From: Chitinophagaceae bacterium
Lineage (GTDB): Bacteria; Bacteroidota; Bacteroidia; Chitinophagales; Chitinophagaceae
Length of the DNA: 64,000 bases
NCBI GenBank assembly: GCA_016720745.1
Contig: JADKKA010000018.1
Span: forward strand, 1,364,001 to 1,428,000
Direction of reading: 5' to 3'
Both the position numbers and the translations under genes were made by a program. Position 1 is the stretch's first letter; every line of letters starts with the position of its first letter. The notes under the pieces are model-generated. The model did not search any database. It was not told where the DNA came from and worked only from the letters and a program-made list of their open reading frames with translations. Below, piece by piece: positions 25,273 through 35,078 of this stretch.

Positions 25273-28200
25273 ATGAAAAACAAAAAATTTCGAAACATTC
25301 CTTTTGTATGCCTTTGTCTGATCAGTAGTCTGATACTGACTATTCAAAGCAATGCACAGGGACTCACATTAACCAGGGCAGAATCCAGTCCCGTTCAGCT
25401 TAAACTGAATAAACGCTTTTACAGCAGTGGTGACCCGATTGGGGCCAGCCTCCGTTTTAAAACGGCAGTGCCCATGCCACATGCCTATGTCATTTTTGTA
25501 TCAACTAAAACCGGTGATGCCGAAGGCTTAAAACTCCGGAACACCGGACCCCTTGAGTACAGTACTGAAGGCGAGTTGAAAATTCTCATCGGATTGAATA
25601 AAGCCAAAAATGACGGCGTATTAACGGTTGGTGCCGGTGAAGTGATCACGGCTTATTATTATAACACCAGCCTGAAAGAATCGAATCCGCAAATGAAAAA
25701 CAAACCGCAGCAGCCGGATATTGTTTCTGAATTCGCCTTTATCAGGGGAACAGAAAATTATATGTCGCAATTCCTGTTGGGAAAACAATATGCATTACAG
25801 CCGAATGAGGCGGCCATCAATGCTGCGACCGTAACGGTGGAAGGAAAGATCCCTGTACAGATTGCCAGGAACCAATTGATTTTTTACAGCAATAACGACC
25901 AGGACTGGAAATCATTCATGGAGTATAGTCAGTGTAAACTACTGTCCACTTCGGAAGCCAGTTTCCCTGCATCCGGTATCAAACAAACTACATTAAAGGC
26001 GGTTGACAAGCAGGGGCAGCAGCCGGTCAAAGCTACCGCCTACCTGGTGGAAGTACCGGTAAAAGATTTAAACCTGAATGATTACGGACAGTACCGTCAG
26101 TTTTTGGGATACAAACAAAAAATTGCCTGCAGTGATCCCGAGGCATTAAAGCTGATCATGTTTTCGGCCATGGCCAACCTCAGCGGATATGCGGTGGCAT
26201 TAAATCCGCGTTTGCAATATCATGGCACGGAACCGATCACAACATTGAATCAGGTGATCAATCCGGGTGCCGGTGATAATATGCCGGTTAGTTTCACACA
26301 ACCATTTACCGATATCAGAAAAGTGTGGAATTATATGGCTATCTGGGATCGTGACAATACAACGGTGAATGTGGCCGTGATTGATATTGGGTTTAATCCC
26401 AGTGCAGATTTCAGGAACAGGTCCACCATGCGCCAATGTGAAGCCACACTCAGCAATGTGATTTGTGCACCCCGTGCAGCAGAAGGCATTCCAACGGTGG
26501 GTAACAGTTTGTTTGGAGAACGTTCCTGGCATGGCACGGGCGTCGTATCAAGATTAGGTGCGGTGCTTAATAACGGATTTGGTACGGCAGGAACCGGCGG
26601 GCAGGTAGTACAACCCATGCTGATCAAATTATCAGGAGTAGAATCTTATGCCTTCAATATTGGTGGAGCTATTCGCTCAGCCGTTACAAATGGAGCCCAT
26701 GTGATTAATATCAGTGGAGGTTATCCCTGTGCGGCCCTGACTTCTCTCGGTGATTTTAATTATTGTGATCCCGGCACCCGTACTGCGATCTGTGCCACTT
26801 TGTTTGCAATTGTACAGTCGGGAGCCGTGCTGGCTTGTTCCGCTTTAGCATGGATTCCATTTGCGGCAGAAACCTGTATTGCTCTTACAAGTTCAGCGTT
26901 TATTGCCGCCTGTTATGCTCAATTTTTAGTGGGTGATCCTGCCGCAGTCATGAGAAGTGCCATTCAGTTTGCCAAAGCAAACGGAGTACCCATTGTAACC
27001 AGTGCGGGAAATATTATTTCAAGGGCGTCATTATCCGGTGTCCCTCCGGAACTAGGTGCACTGATCAATCTGGATTTAAACAGAATGACAGTAGAAGACT
27101 GGGCACCTATTCCTGCCAGTCTGGATGATGTAATTTGTGTGGGCGCATCTAATCCATCTGCCAGCGAATCAGATATGACTACTATCCTCCACTTCCCCCC
27201 ATTTATACCATTTGGCAATAATCAGATATTTGGTAACCGGGTGGATGTATGGGCACCGGAAGATGGTGTTTATTTCGCACCTGCTGATGCCACTCGTCCT
27301 GAAGGTCCCACAAATGCCATTACTATCGACCGGACTTTTGGCGGTACCAGTGCTTCGGCTCCTTTTATTGCAGGCCTTGTTGCCAATGCCATGGCCATCA
27401 ATCCAACATTGAACAGGAATACCAGCAGCGACCGGGCTTCTATTCCTGCCCGTATCCGTTCATTACTTTCTACCACCGCATGGAGGAATGGAACGAGCGG
27501 ACTGGCCAATGATCCCAGAAGAAGAAACCTGGTGAACCCGATCGGATTTTTAAAAGCAGTAGGCATGGAACCTGGAAGTCCGATTCCTGCCATTTCAGAA
27601 CCAGCCTATGGTAATAACTGGAATATTGGTGATAATGAGGATGCTGATGATACCAATCCAACAACCATTCTTTATAGAAGAGAAGGCGCCGAAGTAAAAG
27701 GATCGATTGTTCATATTCCGGGAGTCGATGGAGCTCCTGCTATTACCGATGTGGATCGTTACCGGGTCAATGTATTGTCCTCTTACCGGCCCGAAGCAGC
27801 TGAAATGATCACTATCAAATTGCGTATGCCTGTAGGCAGCCGTTTTGGTGATCTGGAAGTAAGAGGGGAGGGAATTGTATTTGCAAGAACAACAATGATT
27901 GGCGCCAATGAAGAAGAAAAAGAATATACCGGCCCCATCATCAGGTCGGGTGGTATGGCATTGGATTTTGTTGTGGAAGGAGAAACACCCAACCAGGATA
28001 ATATCTATAATCTGCGGATCGGGAATGCACCGGCACCTGCTGTTCCGGTCACACTCAATCCAACACCCAGGGCCATCACGGATCTTTGCCCAACCAATCT
28101 TACCACAGGAGATCGTGAGTTTGCAGGCGGGCCACTCTTTAATATTTCTGCCCGGCTTGAATTGGCAGAAGATGGTCGTAAACTGGTAGCGGTTATTAAT

Positions 28201-28569
28201 TTCAGAGCAGAAGAAACCAAGGGCGACCGAACCACTGTAACCGGGTCATTCACGAGAGAAGTACTGGATATGGGATCGGGATTAAAGATTGTCAGCTTTG
28301 GTCCTGCAACCGGTACCGGAGAACTGGTTTCCAATGTTCGTGATTTCCGTGGGGGAAATGCCGGATCAGAATTTGGAGCAGATAATTTTGGTTGCAATGA
28401 AGGAGTAGTGGATACCCCACCAGTGACTGGTAACCTGATTCGTAGTATCCAGGTAGTCGGTGACAGTGGTGCCAATGATGTGGCTGCACCGGGTGGTGAT
28501 TGCCGATGTGATGCGAAGATTAAAAGAATACTCTTTAACCGGATTTCAATTACAGTAGTGAGAAGATAA
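25273..28569 (+). CDS. Secreted subtilisin-like serine protease (S8)
   Basis: A 1098-residue secreted protease. Signal peptide at 1-29; a long N-terminal region (30-350) of unknown fold; then the S8 catalytic domain with Asp371 (VAVIDIGFN), His420 (RSWHGTGV), the oxyanion Asn580 (VTSAGN) and Ser693 (GGTSASAPF). The His-to-Asn stretch has an insertion with several cysteines and a hydrophobic segment (ICATLFAIVQSGAVLACSAL). The C-terminal ~330 residues look like beta-rich jelly-roll or Ig-like domains. The triad is complete, so activity is likely. Last gene of the secreted module; a strong terminator follows. Confidence 0.93.
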   Translation: MKNKKFRNIPFVCLCLISSLILTIQSNAQGLTLTRAESSPVQLKLNKRFYSSGDPIGASLRFKTAVPMPHAYVIFVSTKTGDAEGLKLRNTGPLEYSTEGELKILIGLNKAKNDGVLTVGAGEVITAYYYNTSLKESNPQMKNKPQQPDIVSEFAFIRGTENYMSQFLLGKQYALQPNEAAINAATVTVEGKIPVQIARNQLIFYSNNDQDWKSFMEYSQCKLLSTSEASFPASGIKQTTLKAVDKQGQQPVKATAYLVEVPVKDLNLNDYGQYRQFLGYKQKIACSDPEALKLIMFSAMANLSGYAVALNPRLQYHGTEPITTLNQVINPGAGDNMPVSFTQPFTDIRKVWNYMAIWDRDNTTVNVAVIDIGFNPSADFRNRSTMRQCEATLSNVICAPRAAEGIPTVGNSLFGERSWHGTGVVSRLGAVLNNGFGTAGTGGQVVQPMLIKLSGVESYAFNIGGAIRSAVTNGAHVINISGGYPCAALTSLGDFNYCDPGTRTAICATLFAIVQSGAVLACSALAWIPFAAETCIALTSSAFIAACYAQFLVGDPAAVMRSAIQFAKANGVPIVTSAGNIISRASLSGVPPELGALINLDLNRMTVEDWAPIPASLDDVICVGASNPSASESDMTTILHFPPFIPFGNNQIFGNRVDVWAPEDGVYFAPADATRPEGPTNAITIDRTFGGTSASAPFIAGLVANAMAINPTLNRNTSSDRASIPARIRSLLSTTAWRNGTSGLANDPRRRNLVNPIGFLKAVGMEPGSPIPAISEPAYGNNWNIGDNEDADDTNPTTILYRREGAEVKGSIVHIPGVDGAPAITDVDRYRVNVLSSYRPEAAEMITIKLRMPVGSRFGDLEVRGEGIVFARTTMIGANEEEKEYTGPIIRSGGMALDFVVEGETPNQDNIYNLRIGNAPAPAVPVTLNPTPRAITDLCPTNLTTGDREFAGGPLFNISARLELAEDGRKLVAVINFRAEETKGDRTTVTGSFTREVLDMGSGLKIVSFGPATGTGELVSNVRDFRGGNAGSEFGADNFGCNEGVVDTPPVTGNLIRSIQVVGDSGANDVAAPGGDCRCDAKIKRILFNRISITVVRR

Positions 28570-28577
28570 TAAAACTT

Positions 28578-28650
28578 TAAAAAAGCTGTCACATTGAGCT
28601 TGTCGAAGAAGTAGATCGCCGATAAAAAAAGCTGTCACATTGCGCTTGTT
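28578..28650 (+). repeat. Partial duplication upstream of terminator
   Basis: AAAAAGCTGTCACATTG plus GCTTGT occurs twice, at about 28580-28602 and 28627-28649, separated by a segment reading GAGCTTGTCGAAGAAGTAGA. Only the second copy has the complementary arm that makes a terminator. The wording TTGAGCTTGTCGAAG resembles a dispersed intergenic repeat, but other copies cannot be checked here. Confidence 0.5.
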
Positions 28651-28669
28651 GCAATGTGACAGCTTTTTT
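28625..28669. terminator. Bidirectional terminator between subtilase and yebC-like gene
   Basis: A 13-bp perfect stem (GCTGTCACATTGC 28631-28643, complement 28651-28663), loop GCTTGTT, flanked by A-run and T-run, so it can work for both converging genes. Just after it, 28668-28695 read on the minus strand resembles the common AACCGCAAAGACGC repeat. Confidence 0.9.
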
Positions 28670-28712
28670 CTTCGCGTCCTGGCGTCTTTGCGGTTAAAAT
28701 AAAATTGAATCC

Positions 28713-29435
28713 TTATCCCATATTATGAAACACTTTCTGCACATCATCATCCTGCTCCAGTTTCTCAATCAGTTTACTCACATCTGCCGCCTGTTCATCA
28801 TTCACCGGGACCGTGGTACCGGGGATCCACTCCACTTCGGCACTGATCGGTGTGATGCCTTTATCTTCCAAAGCCTTTTGCATATTCCCGAAATCAGTAA
28901 AGCCGCAACGCACCACTAAAATATCTTCTCCGTTTTCACCGGTGCTTTCACCGAGTTCTTCCAGACCAAAATCAATCAACTCCAGTTCCATGTCCTCTGC
29001 ATTCAAACCCTCTGGTTTTAATTTGAACACTCCCATTTTCTTGAACTGAAAGGAAACACTACCACTGTTGCCTAATGTACCACCGCCTTTATTGAAATGC
29101 GATTTCACATTGGCGACGGTACGTACATGGTTATCGGTCGCGGTTTCCACCAGGATGGCAACTCCATGCGGCGCATATCCTTCATACAGAATCTCATCAT
29201 AGTTGGCCATTTCCTTCCCCTGTGACCGTTTGATGGCTGCTTCCACCCGGTCCTTGGGCATGTTCACCGCTTTAGCATTCTGAAAACAGCGACGGAGGGC
29301 GGGGTTGGTATTGGGATCAGGGCCACCGGCTTTAACGGCAATCACGATCTCTTTTCCAATCCTGGAAAACTGCTTGGCCATCCTGTCCCAGCGGGCAAAC
29401 ATGGTGGACTTCCGGACTTCAAAAATTCTTCCCAT
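28713..29435 (-). CDS. YebC/PmpR family (TACO1) protein
   Basis: A 240-residue cytoplasmic protein of the universal YebC/PmpR/TACO1 family: opening GRIFEVRKSTMFARWDRMAK, the conserved GGPDPNTNPALRRCFQNAKA and NMPKDRVEAAIKRSQG, YEGYAPHGVAILVE and TDNHVRTVANVKSHFNKGGG. Members act as transcriptional regulators or assist ribosomes on difficult sequences such as polyproline; which applies here is not decidable. Its leader carries a small hairpin (29470-29486, AAGCGGA / TCCGCTT). Confidence 0.95.
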   Translation of the reverse strand: MGRIFEVRKSTMFARWDRMAKQFSRIGKEIVIAVKAGGPDPNTNPALRRCFQNAKAVNMPKDRVEAAIKRSQGKEMANYDEILYEGYAPHGVAILVETATDNHVRTVANVKSHFNKGGGTLGNSGSVSFQFKKMGVFKLKPEGLNAEDMELELIDFGLEELGESTGENGEDILVVRCGFTDFGNMQKALEDKGITPISAEVEWIPGTTVPVNDEQAADVSKLIEKLEQDDDVQKVFHNMG

Positions 29436-29495
29436 GGGTGAAAATTGATAAGTTGATAGTAAAAATTAAAAGCGGATGTTCCGCTTAAAGAGCCG

Positions 29496-29503
29496 CAAAT
29501 TTA
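29496..29503 (-). promoter_or_regulatory. -7 promoter box of YebC-family gene
   Basis: Minus-strand TAAATTTG, exact TAnnTTTG match, 60 nt before the start codon; the leader would include the 7-bp hairpin at 29470-29486. Confidence 0.5.
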
Positions 29504-29521
29504 AGGTAATCACCAGAAAAG

Positions 29522-29552
29522 AAAAACCGCTCCGCAATACGGAACGGTTTTT
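29522..29552. terminator. Terminator-like hairpin upstream of YebC-family gene
   Basis: AAAAACCG-c-TCCG / CGGA-a-CGGTTTTT stem with loop CAATAC. It sits 20 bp past the stop of no plus-strand gene and upstream of both minus-strand yebC and downstream of the APC permease, so it most likely ends the permease transcript (29573-31222). Confidence 0.75.
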
Positions 29553-29572
29553 CAATAGCATCCGGGACCTTA

Positions 29573-31222
29573 TTATTTGTCCTCAGACCTGCCCAATTTA
29601 CTGGCATACAGGCCTGCATGGAAAACAGCAAAGCCAATTGAAATATATAATAATGTTCTGTCGGCATCAAAGCCTACAGAATTCTGGTGCAAAAAGCCAA
29701 CAATGGCCAGTAGCACTGCTAATAAAATACCGGTATAACGGGCAACTTTCATCCCTTTACGGGTACTGGTTCCGTTGCCGAGATGACTGTTTTTAGCACC
29801 ATACACCAGATAGATATCCAGTCCGATCAGCATCCAAACGAGCAGGCGGATCCAGGTATCCATGGGCAGGAAGACCATCATGAACAAACAGGTGGCCACA
29901 CCCAGGATAGGTACCAATGGCACCATCGGTGTTTTGAAGGCTCGGGGAAGTTCAGGCATTTTTTTACGCATCACCCATACCCCGATACAAACCAGGATAA
30001 AGGCAAAGAGGGTACCGATACTGGTCATTTCTCCTACCACACGGGCCGGAACAAATGCAGCAAAGGCACTCACGAAAAGCATGAAGAGGAAATTATTCTT
30101 CGCCGGTGTCTGTGTTTTAGGATTAACACTGGAGAAAATTTTAGGAATCAAACCATCCTTACTCATACTAAAGAATACACGGCTCTGACCCATCAGCATC
30201 ACCAGGATTACAGAAGCATATCCAAACAGGATGGCCACCACGATCGCTCTGTTCAGCCAGGGATAGTCAGGAGTGGGAACTCCGTTTGCATCAATCGTAC
30301 CCATATGATCAATAGCTACGGCAACAGGGGCGATACCATCTTTACCGGCAAATGTGGTATAACTGGTTACACCGGTCATGACGTGGGCAAAGAGGATATA
30401 AAGAATCGTACAGATCAGCAGGGATCCCAGGATACCGATGGGCATATCTTTCTTGGGGTTCTTGGCTTCCTGTGCTGCCGTACTCACCGCATCAAAGCCG
30501 ATATAGGCAAAGAATACAATGGCCGCAGCGCGGATGATACCACTGAATCCGAAGTCACCGAATTTTCCGGTATTATCGGGGATATATGGATCATAATTCG
30601 CTGTGTTGATATATTTCCATCCGAGGATGATAAAAGTAACCACCACCGCAATTTTCACCACTACGATGATACTGTTCACAAAGGCACTTTCTTTTGTTCC
30701 CTTGATCAGCAGTAAACTCATCAGTACAATAATGAAAACGGCAGGCAGATTGATGATACCGCCATCCCAGGGACCGGCAATCAGTTCAGGAGGCAGACTC
30801 ACCCCAAATCCATCCAGGAATTTAACAAGGTAACGGCTCCAGCTGATACCCACGGTGGCCGCACCTACGGCATATTCCAGCACCAGGTCCCAGCCAATGA
30901 TCCAGGCCATGAATTCACCCATGGTGGCATAGGAATAAGTATAAGCACTTCCCGCAACCGGGATCATCGAAGCAAATTCAGCATAACACAAACCGGCAAA
31001 TAAACAACCCAGTCCGGCTACTACAAAAGAGATCGTGATGGCAGGTCCTGCATGGTTGGCAGCAGCCATCCCGGTAATAGAGAACAAACCGGCGCCGATA
31101 ATCGCCCCGATACCCAATGCAATCAGCCCTTTGGCACCTAAGGTTTTCTTCAGCGTATGTTCACCGGTCTCCGCTGCTTCCTTCATCAAAGAATCCATCG
31201 GTTTTCTGACAAATAAACTCAT
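29573..31222 (-). CDS. APC family cationic amino acid permease
   Basis: A 549-residue inner-membrane transporter with 12 core helices plus extra C-terminal ones. The APC signature is at the N-terminus (KGLIALGIGAIIGAGLFSIT), followed by YTYSYATMGEFMAWIIGWDL, and AAAIVFFAYIGFDAVSTAAQ in helix 6, a pattern of the cationic amino acid transporter (CAT/YfnA) branch. Substrate is inferred from subfamily only. A second APC permease lies 45 bp upstream on the same strand; the two are probably co-transcribed. Confidence 0.93.
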   Translation of the reverse strand: MSLFVRKPMDSLMKEAAETGEHTLKKTLGAKGLIALGIGAIIGAGLFSITGMAAANHAGPAITISFVVAGLGCLFAGLCYAEFASMIPVAGSAYTYSYATMGEFMAWIIGWDLVLEYAVGAATVGISWSRYLVKFLDGFGVSLPPELIAGPWDGGIINLPAVFIIVLMSLLLIKGTKESAFVNSIIVVVKIAVVVTFIILGWKYINTANYDPYIPDNTGKFGDFGFSGIIRAAAIVFFAYIGFDAVSTAAQEAKNPKKDMPIGILGSLLICTILYILFAHVMTGVTSYTTFAGKDGIAPVAVAIDHMGTIDANGVPTPDYPWLNRAIVVAILFGYASVILVMLMGQSRVFFSMSKDGLIPKIFSSVNPKTQTPAKNNFLFMLFVSAFAAFVPARVVGEMTSIGTLFAFILVCIGVWVMRKKMPELPRAFKTPMVPLVPILGVATCLFMMVFLPMDTWIRLLVWMLIGLDIYLVYGAKNSHLGNGTSTRKGMKVARYTGILLAVLLAIVGFLHQNSVGFDADRTLLYISIGFAVFHAGLYASKLGRSEDK

Positions 31223-31266
31223 ATGTTGATTTTTAATAAGTGACTAAGATAAGTATACAATCCAAA

Positions 31267-32697
31267 TCATATCTTATTTACCGCTTTTTGTTGCGAAACG
31301 GCAAAATAATAAATCGGAATTCCCAGTAATACGATGACCAGTCCGGGCCAGGTAAATTCTGGCTTATAAATGATCAGCAGGATACAGAAGGCAATTCCCA
31401 TCAATATATAAATCATGGGCAGGATGGGATATCCAAATGCCCGGTAAGGCCTTTCTGCTTCCGGTCTTTTTTTCCGCAGGATAAATATGCCGGCAATGGT
31501 AAGTACATAAAATAATACCACCACAAAAGAAATCATATCCAGCAGTTGTCCGTACTTGCCACTCAGGCTCCAGATACTGGCGGCAATACACTGGATCCAC
31601 AATGCAAACTGAGGTACGGCATTTTTATTTAAGGTGCCGGCCTGTTTGAAAAACAATCCGTCTTTCGCCATGGTATAATAAACACGGGCACCGGCCAGGA
31701 TCAATCCATTGTTACATCCGAAGGTGGACACCATGATCAGCAGGGCAATCAGTGTAGTACCAAAATCAGGGAATATTTTATTGGCTGCTGCAACTGCCAC
31801 CCGGTCCTTGGCCGCATAAGCCAGTTCATTGAGCGGAAGTACATTCAGGTACATCAGGTTGGCTGATACATAAATGACCGTTACAATCAGGGTACCTAAA
31901 AATAAGCTGAGCCCGATATTGCGTTTGGGGTTCTTCATTTCCCCGGCAATAAACGTTACATTATTCCAGGCATCACTGCTGAAGATGGATCCTACCATCG
32001 AAGCAGCAATTGCACCCATCAGGGCAGCTCCGCCAATACCGGTCCAGCTAATATTACCCGCCTCATCCAGTTTGGAAGTAGTGGCATTAAAACCACTGGC
32101 CCAGTTTTGTGACCAGTAACTTTCCTTGGCGAGTATGAATCCAAAGAGAATCAGTCCGAATAAAGCCAGCAATTTGGCAGAGGTAAAAAGGGTTTGTATA
32201 AACTTTCCTTCTTTCACCCCCCGGGAATTGACATAAGTTAATATGACAATGATGGCAATGGATACCAGCTGACCGGAATAAATTTTAGTAAAGCCCGCAT
32301 CAAAGAGGAAGTATTCATTGCCCAATTCTGGTACGAGGTAGGAAAGGAATTTGGAAAAAGCCACTCCCACAGCGGCAATCGTGGCGGTCTGGATCACGGA
32401 AAAAAAGCTCCAGCCATATAAGAAAGCAATGAGCGGATTATAGGCCTCTTTCAGGTACACATACTGACCCCCTGCTTTGGGAAACATCCCGCTCAGTTCG
32501 CCATAACTCAGGGCCGCGCTGAGGGTCATGAACCCGGTGATCAGCCAAACGGCAATCAGCCAGCCGGCACTGCCTACATTCCGGGTGATATCGGCACTCA
32601 CGATAAAAATACCCGAGCCGATCATGGAACCGGCCACGATCATGGTGCCGTCAAATAAGCCAAGGGTGGGTTTAAATGAGGTTTGTTGTTCCTGCAT
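31267..32697 (-). CDS. APC family amino acid permease
   Basis: A 476-residue inner-membrane permease with about 12 helices; the signature LFDGTMIVAGSMIGSGIFIV and GGQYVYLKEAYNPLIAFLYG point to the amino acid/polyamine/organocation group, close to LAT-type or serine/threonine exchangers. I start at ATG 32697; the frame is open to 32910, but the extra 71 residues are Pro/Lys-rich, unlike a transporter, and overlap the divergent symporter gene. Paralogous to, but clearly different from, the next permease downstream. Confidence 0.92.
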   Translation of the reverse strand: MQEQQTSFKPTLGLFDGTMIVAGSMIGSGIFIVSADITRNVGSAGWLIAVWLITGFMTLSAALSYGELSGMFPKAGGQYVYLKEAYNPLIAFLYGWSFFSVIQTATIAAVGVAFSKFLSYLVPELGNEYFLFDAGFTKIYSGQLVSIAIIVILTYVNSRGVKEGKFIQTLFTSAKLLALFGLILFGFILAKESYWSQNWASGFNATTSKLDEAGNISWTGIGGAALMGAIAASMVGSIFSSDAWNNVTFIAGEMKNPKRNIGLSLFLGTLIVTVIYVSANLMYLNVLPLNELAYAAKDRVAVAAANKIFPDFGTTLIALLIMVSTFGCNNGLILAGARVYYTMAKDGLFFKQAGTLNKNAVPQFALWIQCIAASIWSLSGKYGQLLDMISFVVVLFYVLTIAGIFILRKKRPEAERPYRAFGYPILPMIYILMGIAFCILLIIYKPEFTWPGLVIVLLGIPIYYFAVSQQKAVNKI

Positions 32698-32820
32698 GTA
32701 GTCAGTTTTGTTTGGCTGTTCTGGATGTAAGGGGGAAAATACAGCTTTCCGGGAAAAAGGGGCAAAAAGAATTATAAACGGGCAGGGGGGCGGGGATTTC
32801 CCTGATTGCCTGTAAACCAT

Positions 32821-32828
32821 TAGTTTTG
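32821..32828 (+). promoter_or_regulatory. -7 promoter box of DAACS symporter gene
   Basis: TAGTTTTG, exact TAnnTTTG match, 19 nt before ATG 32848; no well-spaced -33 TTG. Confidence 0.5.
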
Positions 32829-32847
32829 AAACCATACAATTTAAAGC

Positions 32848-34257
32848 ATGAACCAACGAAAAGCCGGATTGCTGGCCCTGGCGCTTTTTACACTGGTGGC
32901 GATCATCCATGTTATTTCCTGGAACCGGATCGCTGATATTCCGGAGACCGTTTTATCTGTTAGCCGCTGGGCTTTTACGGCTTCACTAATGTTATATGCC
33001 TGGTTCAAAAAATCCCTCACGGCCTGGATCATGGCGGCCATGGTACTGGGGGTATTAGTGGGTTTTGAATTCCCCGCTTTTTCCCAGCAATTGAAATTCC
33101 TCCGCCAGATTTTCCTGAACCTGGTAAAGACCATCGTGGCACCGCTTTTATTCTCCACCCTGGTAGTGGGTATTGCAGGTCATTCGAATCTGAAACAGGT
33201 GGGCCGGCTTGGGTGGAAGTCCCTGCTCTATTTTGAAGTGGTAACAACCATTGCCCTGGTCATTGGCATTATCGCCATCAATATATCACAGGCGGGTGTT
33301 GGGATCGTGCAACCGGAGATCATGGAAAAATTACCGGAGACCAAGGCTTTGACCTGGGATGAACATATTGTAGATATTTTCCCGACCAATTTTATCAAAG
33401 CGATTTATGACGGTAAAGTATTACAGATTGTAGTATTCTCTGTGCTTTTTGCTATCGGACTGGCCATGTTAAAGGACGAGAAGAAAAGACCCATGATACG
33501 GGCCTGTGAGAGTTTGTCAGAAGCCATGTTCAAGTTCACCAATATCATCATGTACTTTGCCCCGATTGGTATCGGTGCTGCGATGGCTGTTACCGTGGGT
33601 CACCTGGGCATTGGTGTACTGAAGAACCTGATGCAACTGGTACTCACCCTGTATGCAGCCCTGATCGTATTTCTCTTTGGTGTTTTATTACCCGTGGCCA
33701 TGTTTATTAAAATACCGATCAAAAAATTTATCCAGGCCATCCGAGAACCGGTATCCATTGCCTTTGCCACCACCAGTTCAGATTCTGCCTTACCCAAGGC
33801 CATGGAAAACATGGAAAAATTCGGAGTGCCAAGCAGGATTGTATCCTTTGTGATTCCTACCGGATATACATTTAACCTGGATGGCACTACATTATATCTT
33901 TCTCTTGCATCAGTATTTGTTGCCCAGGCGGCTGGCATGCACTTAAGCATCGGAGCTCAATTGACGATGGGATTGATATTAATGCTCACCAGTAAAGGAG
34001 TGGCCGCGGTTCCCAGGGCATCGCTGGTGATATTGATTGCCACAGCTGATCAGTTCCACCTTCCGATGTGGCCGATTGCGGCGATCTTTGGTATTGATGA
34101 ACTGATGGATATGGCCCGCACTTCCGTGAATGTAATCGGTAATACCCTCGCCAGTTGCGTTATCGCCCGCTGGGAAGGAGAATTTGATGATGAAAAAGCA
34201 TTGGCCTTTAATGAAAAAACAGCCGATGCCATCCGCGATAAACCCTCAATATCCTAA
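32848..34257 (+). CDS. Dicarboxylate/amino acid:cation symporter (DAACS)
   Basis: A 469-residue Na+/H+-coupled carboxylate or glutamate/aspartate-type symporter. The family motifs are present: the serine-rich hairpin TTSSDSALPKAMENME, GYTFNLDGTTLYLSLASVF, the second hairpin LTSKGVAAVPRASLVIL, and the closing DELMDMARTSVNVIGNTLAS, which binds substrate. The N-terminus has two additional helices before the usual first one. Start ATG 32848 follows a good promoter box. First gene of a plus-strand run reaching 37358. Confidence 0.95.
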   Translation: MNQRKAGLLALALFTLVAIIHVISWNRIADIPETVLSVSRWAFTASLMLYAWFKKSLTAWIMAAMVLGVLVGFEFPAFSQQLKFLRQIFLNLVKTIVAPLLFSTLVVGIAGHSNLKQVGRLGWKSLLYFEVVTTIALVIGIIAINISQAGVGIVQPEIMEKLPETKALTWDEHIVDIFPTNFIKAIYDGKVLQIVVFSVLFAIGLAMLKDEKKRPMIRACESLSEAMFKFTNIIMYFAPIGIGAAMAVTVGHLGIGVLKNLMQLVLTLYAALIVFLFGVLLPVAMFIKIPIKKFIQAIREPVSIAFATTSSDSALPKAMENMEKFGVPSRIVSFVIPTGYTFNLDGTTLYLSLASVFVAQAAGMHLSIGAQLTMGLILMLTSKGVAAVPRASLVILIATADQFHLPMWPIAAIFGIDELMDMARTSVNVIGNTLASCVIARWEGEFDDEKALAFNEKTADAIRDKPSIS

Positions 34258-34310
34258 TATCTTAATATCATAATATCTAATTCCTAATACCCAATACCTA
34301 ATCCCCACTC
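34258..34310. repeat. Heptamer-like CTAATAN repeat
   Basis: The gap between symporter and DedA genes is filled with degenerate 7-bp units (CCTAATA, CTAATTC, CCAATAC). The same kind of array ends the composite elements at 49.6, 54.1, 59.5 and 61.4 kb. Confidence 0.6.
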
Positions 34311-35063
34311 ATGGACATCTTCTTCTTACTCGATAGCTTTCACTGGAGCCAGCTTTTTCAGCCCCAATGGTATATTGAAAACGGCGGACTCTGGCTGCTG
34401 CTCTTTGTGGTGTTTGCGGAAACAGGTCTCTTTGTCGGTTTCTTCTTGCCGGGAGATTCCCTGCTCTTTGTGGCAGGCATCTATGCGCATGAATTTAAAG
34501 ACAGTGCTGGTATCCTGAAACCCGGACTGGGCAATGAAGTGCTGAACTGGTTCGGATTCCATTATCCCAATTACAGTTACTGGCTGGATTTAATGATATT
34601 GGTTGGATTGATTTCAGCCGTTGGTATTCTGGGAAATGCCGTGGGATACTGGACCGGTAAAAAAGTAGGTCCTGCGATGTATCACTGGAGAGATCGCTTC
34701 TTATTTAAAAAGCGTTACCTGCACCAGGCCCATGATTTTTATGAAAAGCATGGCGGACTGGCGGTGATCGGTGCCCGTTTTCTTCCTTTTATCAGAACCT
34801 TTGCCCCCATCGTGGCAGGGATCGTGCAAATGGATCGCAAGAAATTCCATTTCTATAATGTGATTGGTTGTATTGCCTGGGTCACTACCATGGTACTCGG
34901 CGGATTCTTCCTGCAAAAATGGATACTGAATCAATTCGGCTTTGATTTAAAGGAACATCTTGAAATCATTGTGCTGGGTATTGTGCTGGTGACCACGGCA
35001 CCCGTGATTATTAAAATGATGAGTGGAGGGAAGAAGAAAGATACAACAACGCCCACCGCATAA
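34311..35063 (+). CDS. DedA family (VTT domain) membrane protein
   Basis: A 250-residue inner-membrane protein of the DedA family: FAETGLFVGFFLPGDSLLF at the re-entrant loop, GNAVGYWTGKKVG, and GARFLPFIRTFAPIVAGI followed by FHFYNVIGCIAWVTTMVLGG. DedA proteins act as flippases for undecaprenyl phosphate or phospholipids. It lies 15 bp upstream of an MFS gene in the same direction. Confidence 0.94.
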   Translation: MDIFFLLDSFHWSQLFQPQWYIENGGLWLLLFVVFAETGLFVGFFLPGDSLLFVAGIYAHEFKDSAGILKPGLGNEVLNWFGFHYPNYSYWLDLMILVGLISAVGILGNAVGYWTGKKVGPAMYHWRDRFLFKKRYLHQAHDFYEKHGGLAVIGARFLPFIRTFAPIVAGIVQMDRKKFHFYNVIGCIAWVTTMVLGGFFLQKWILNQFGFDLKEHLEIIVLGIVLVTTAPVIIKMMSGGKKKDTTTPTA

Positions 35064-35078
35064 ATCAGTACATAAACG

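Noticed and set aside
29476..30715. Long plus-strand ORFs opposite the APC permease (up to 310 codons)
   Set aside because: They are His/Asp/Gln-rich antisense shadows of the permease codons.
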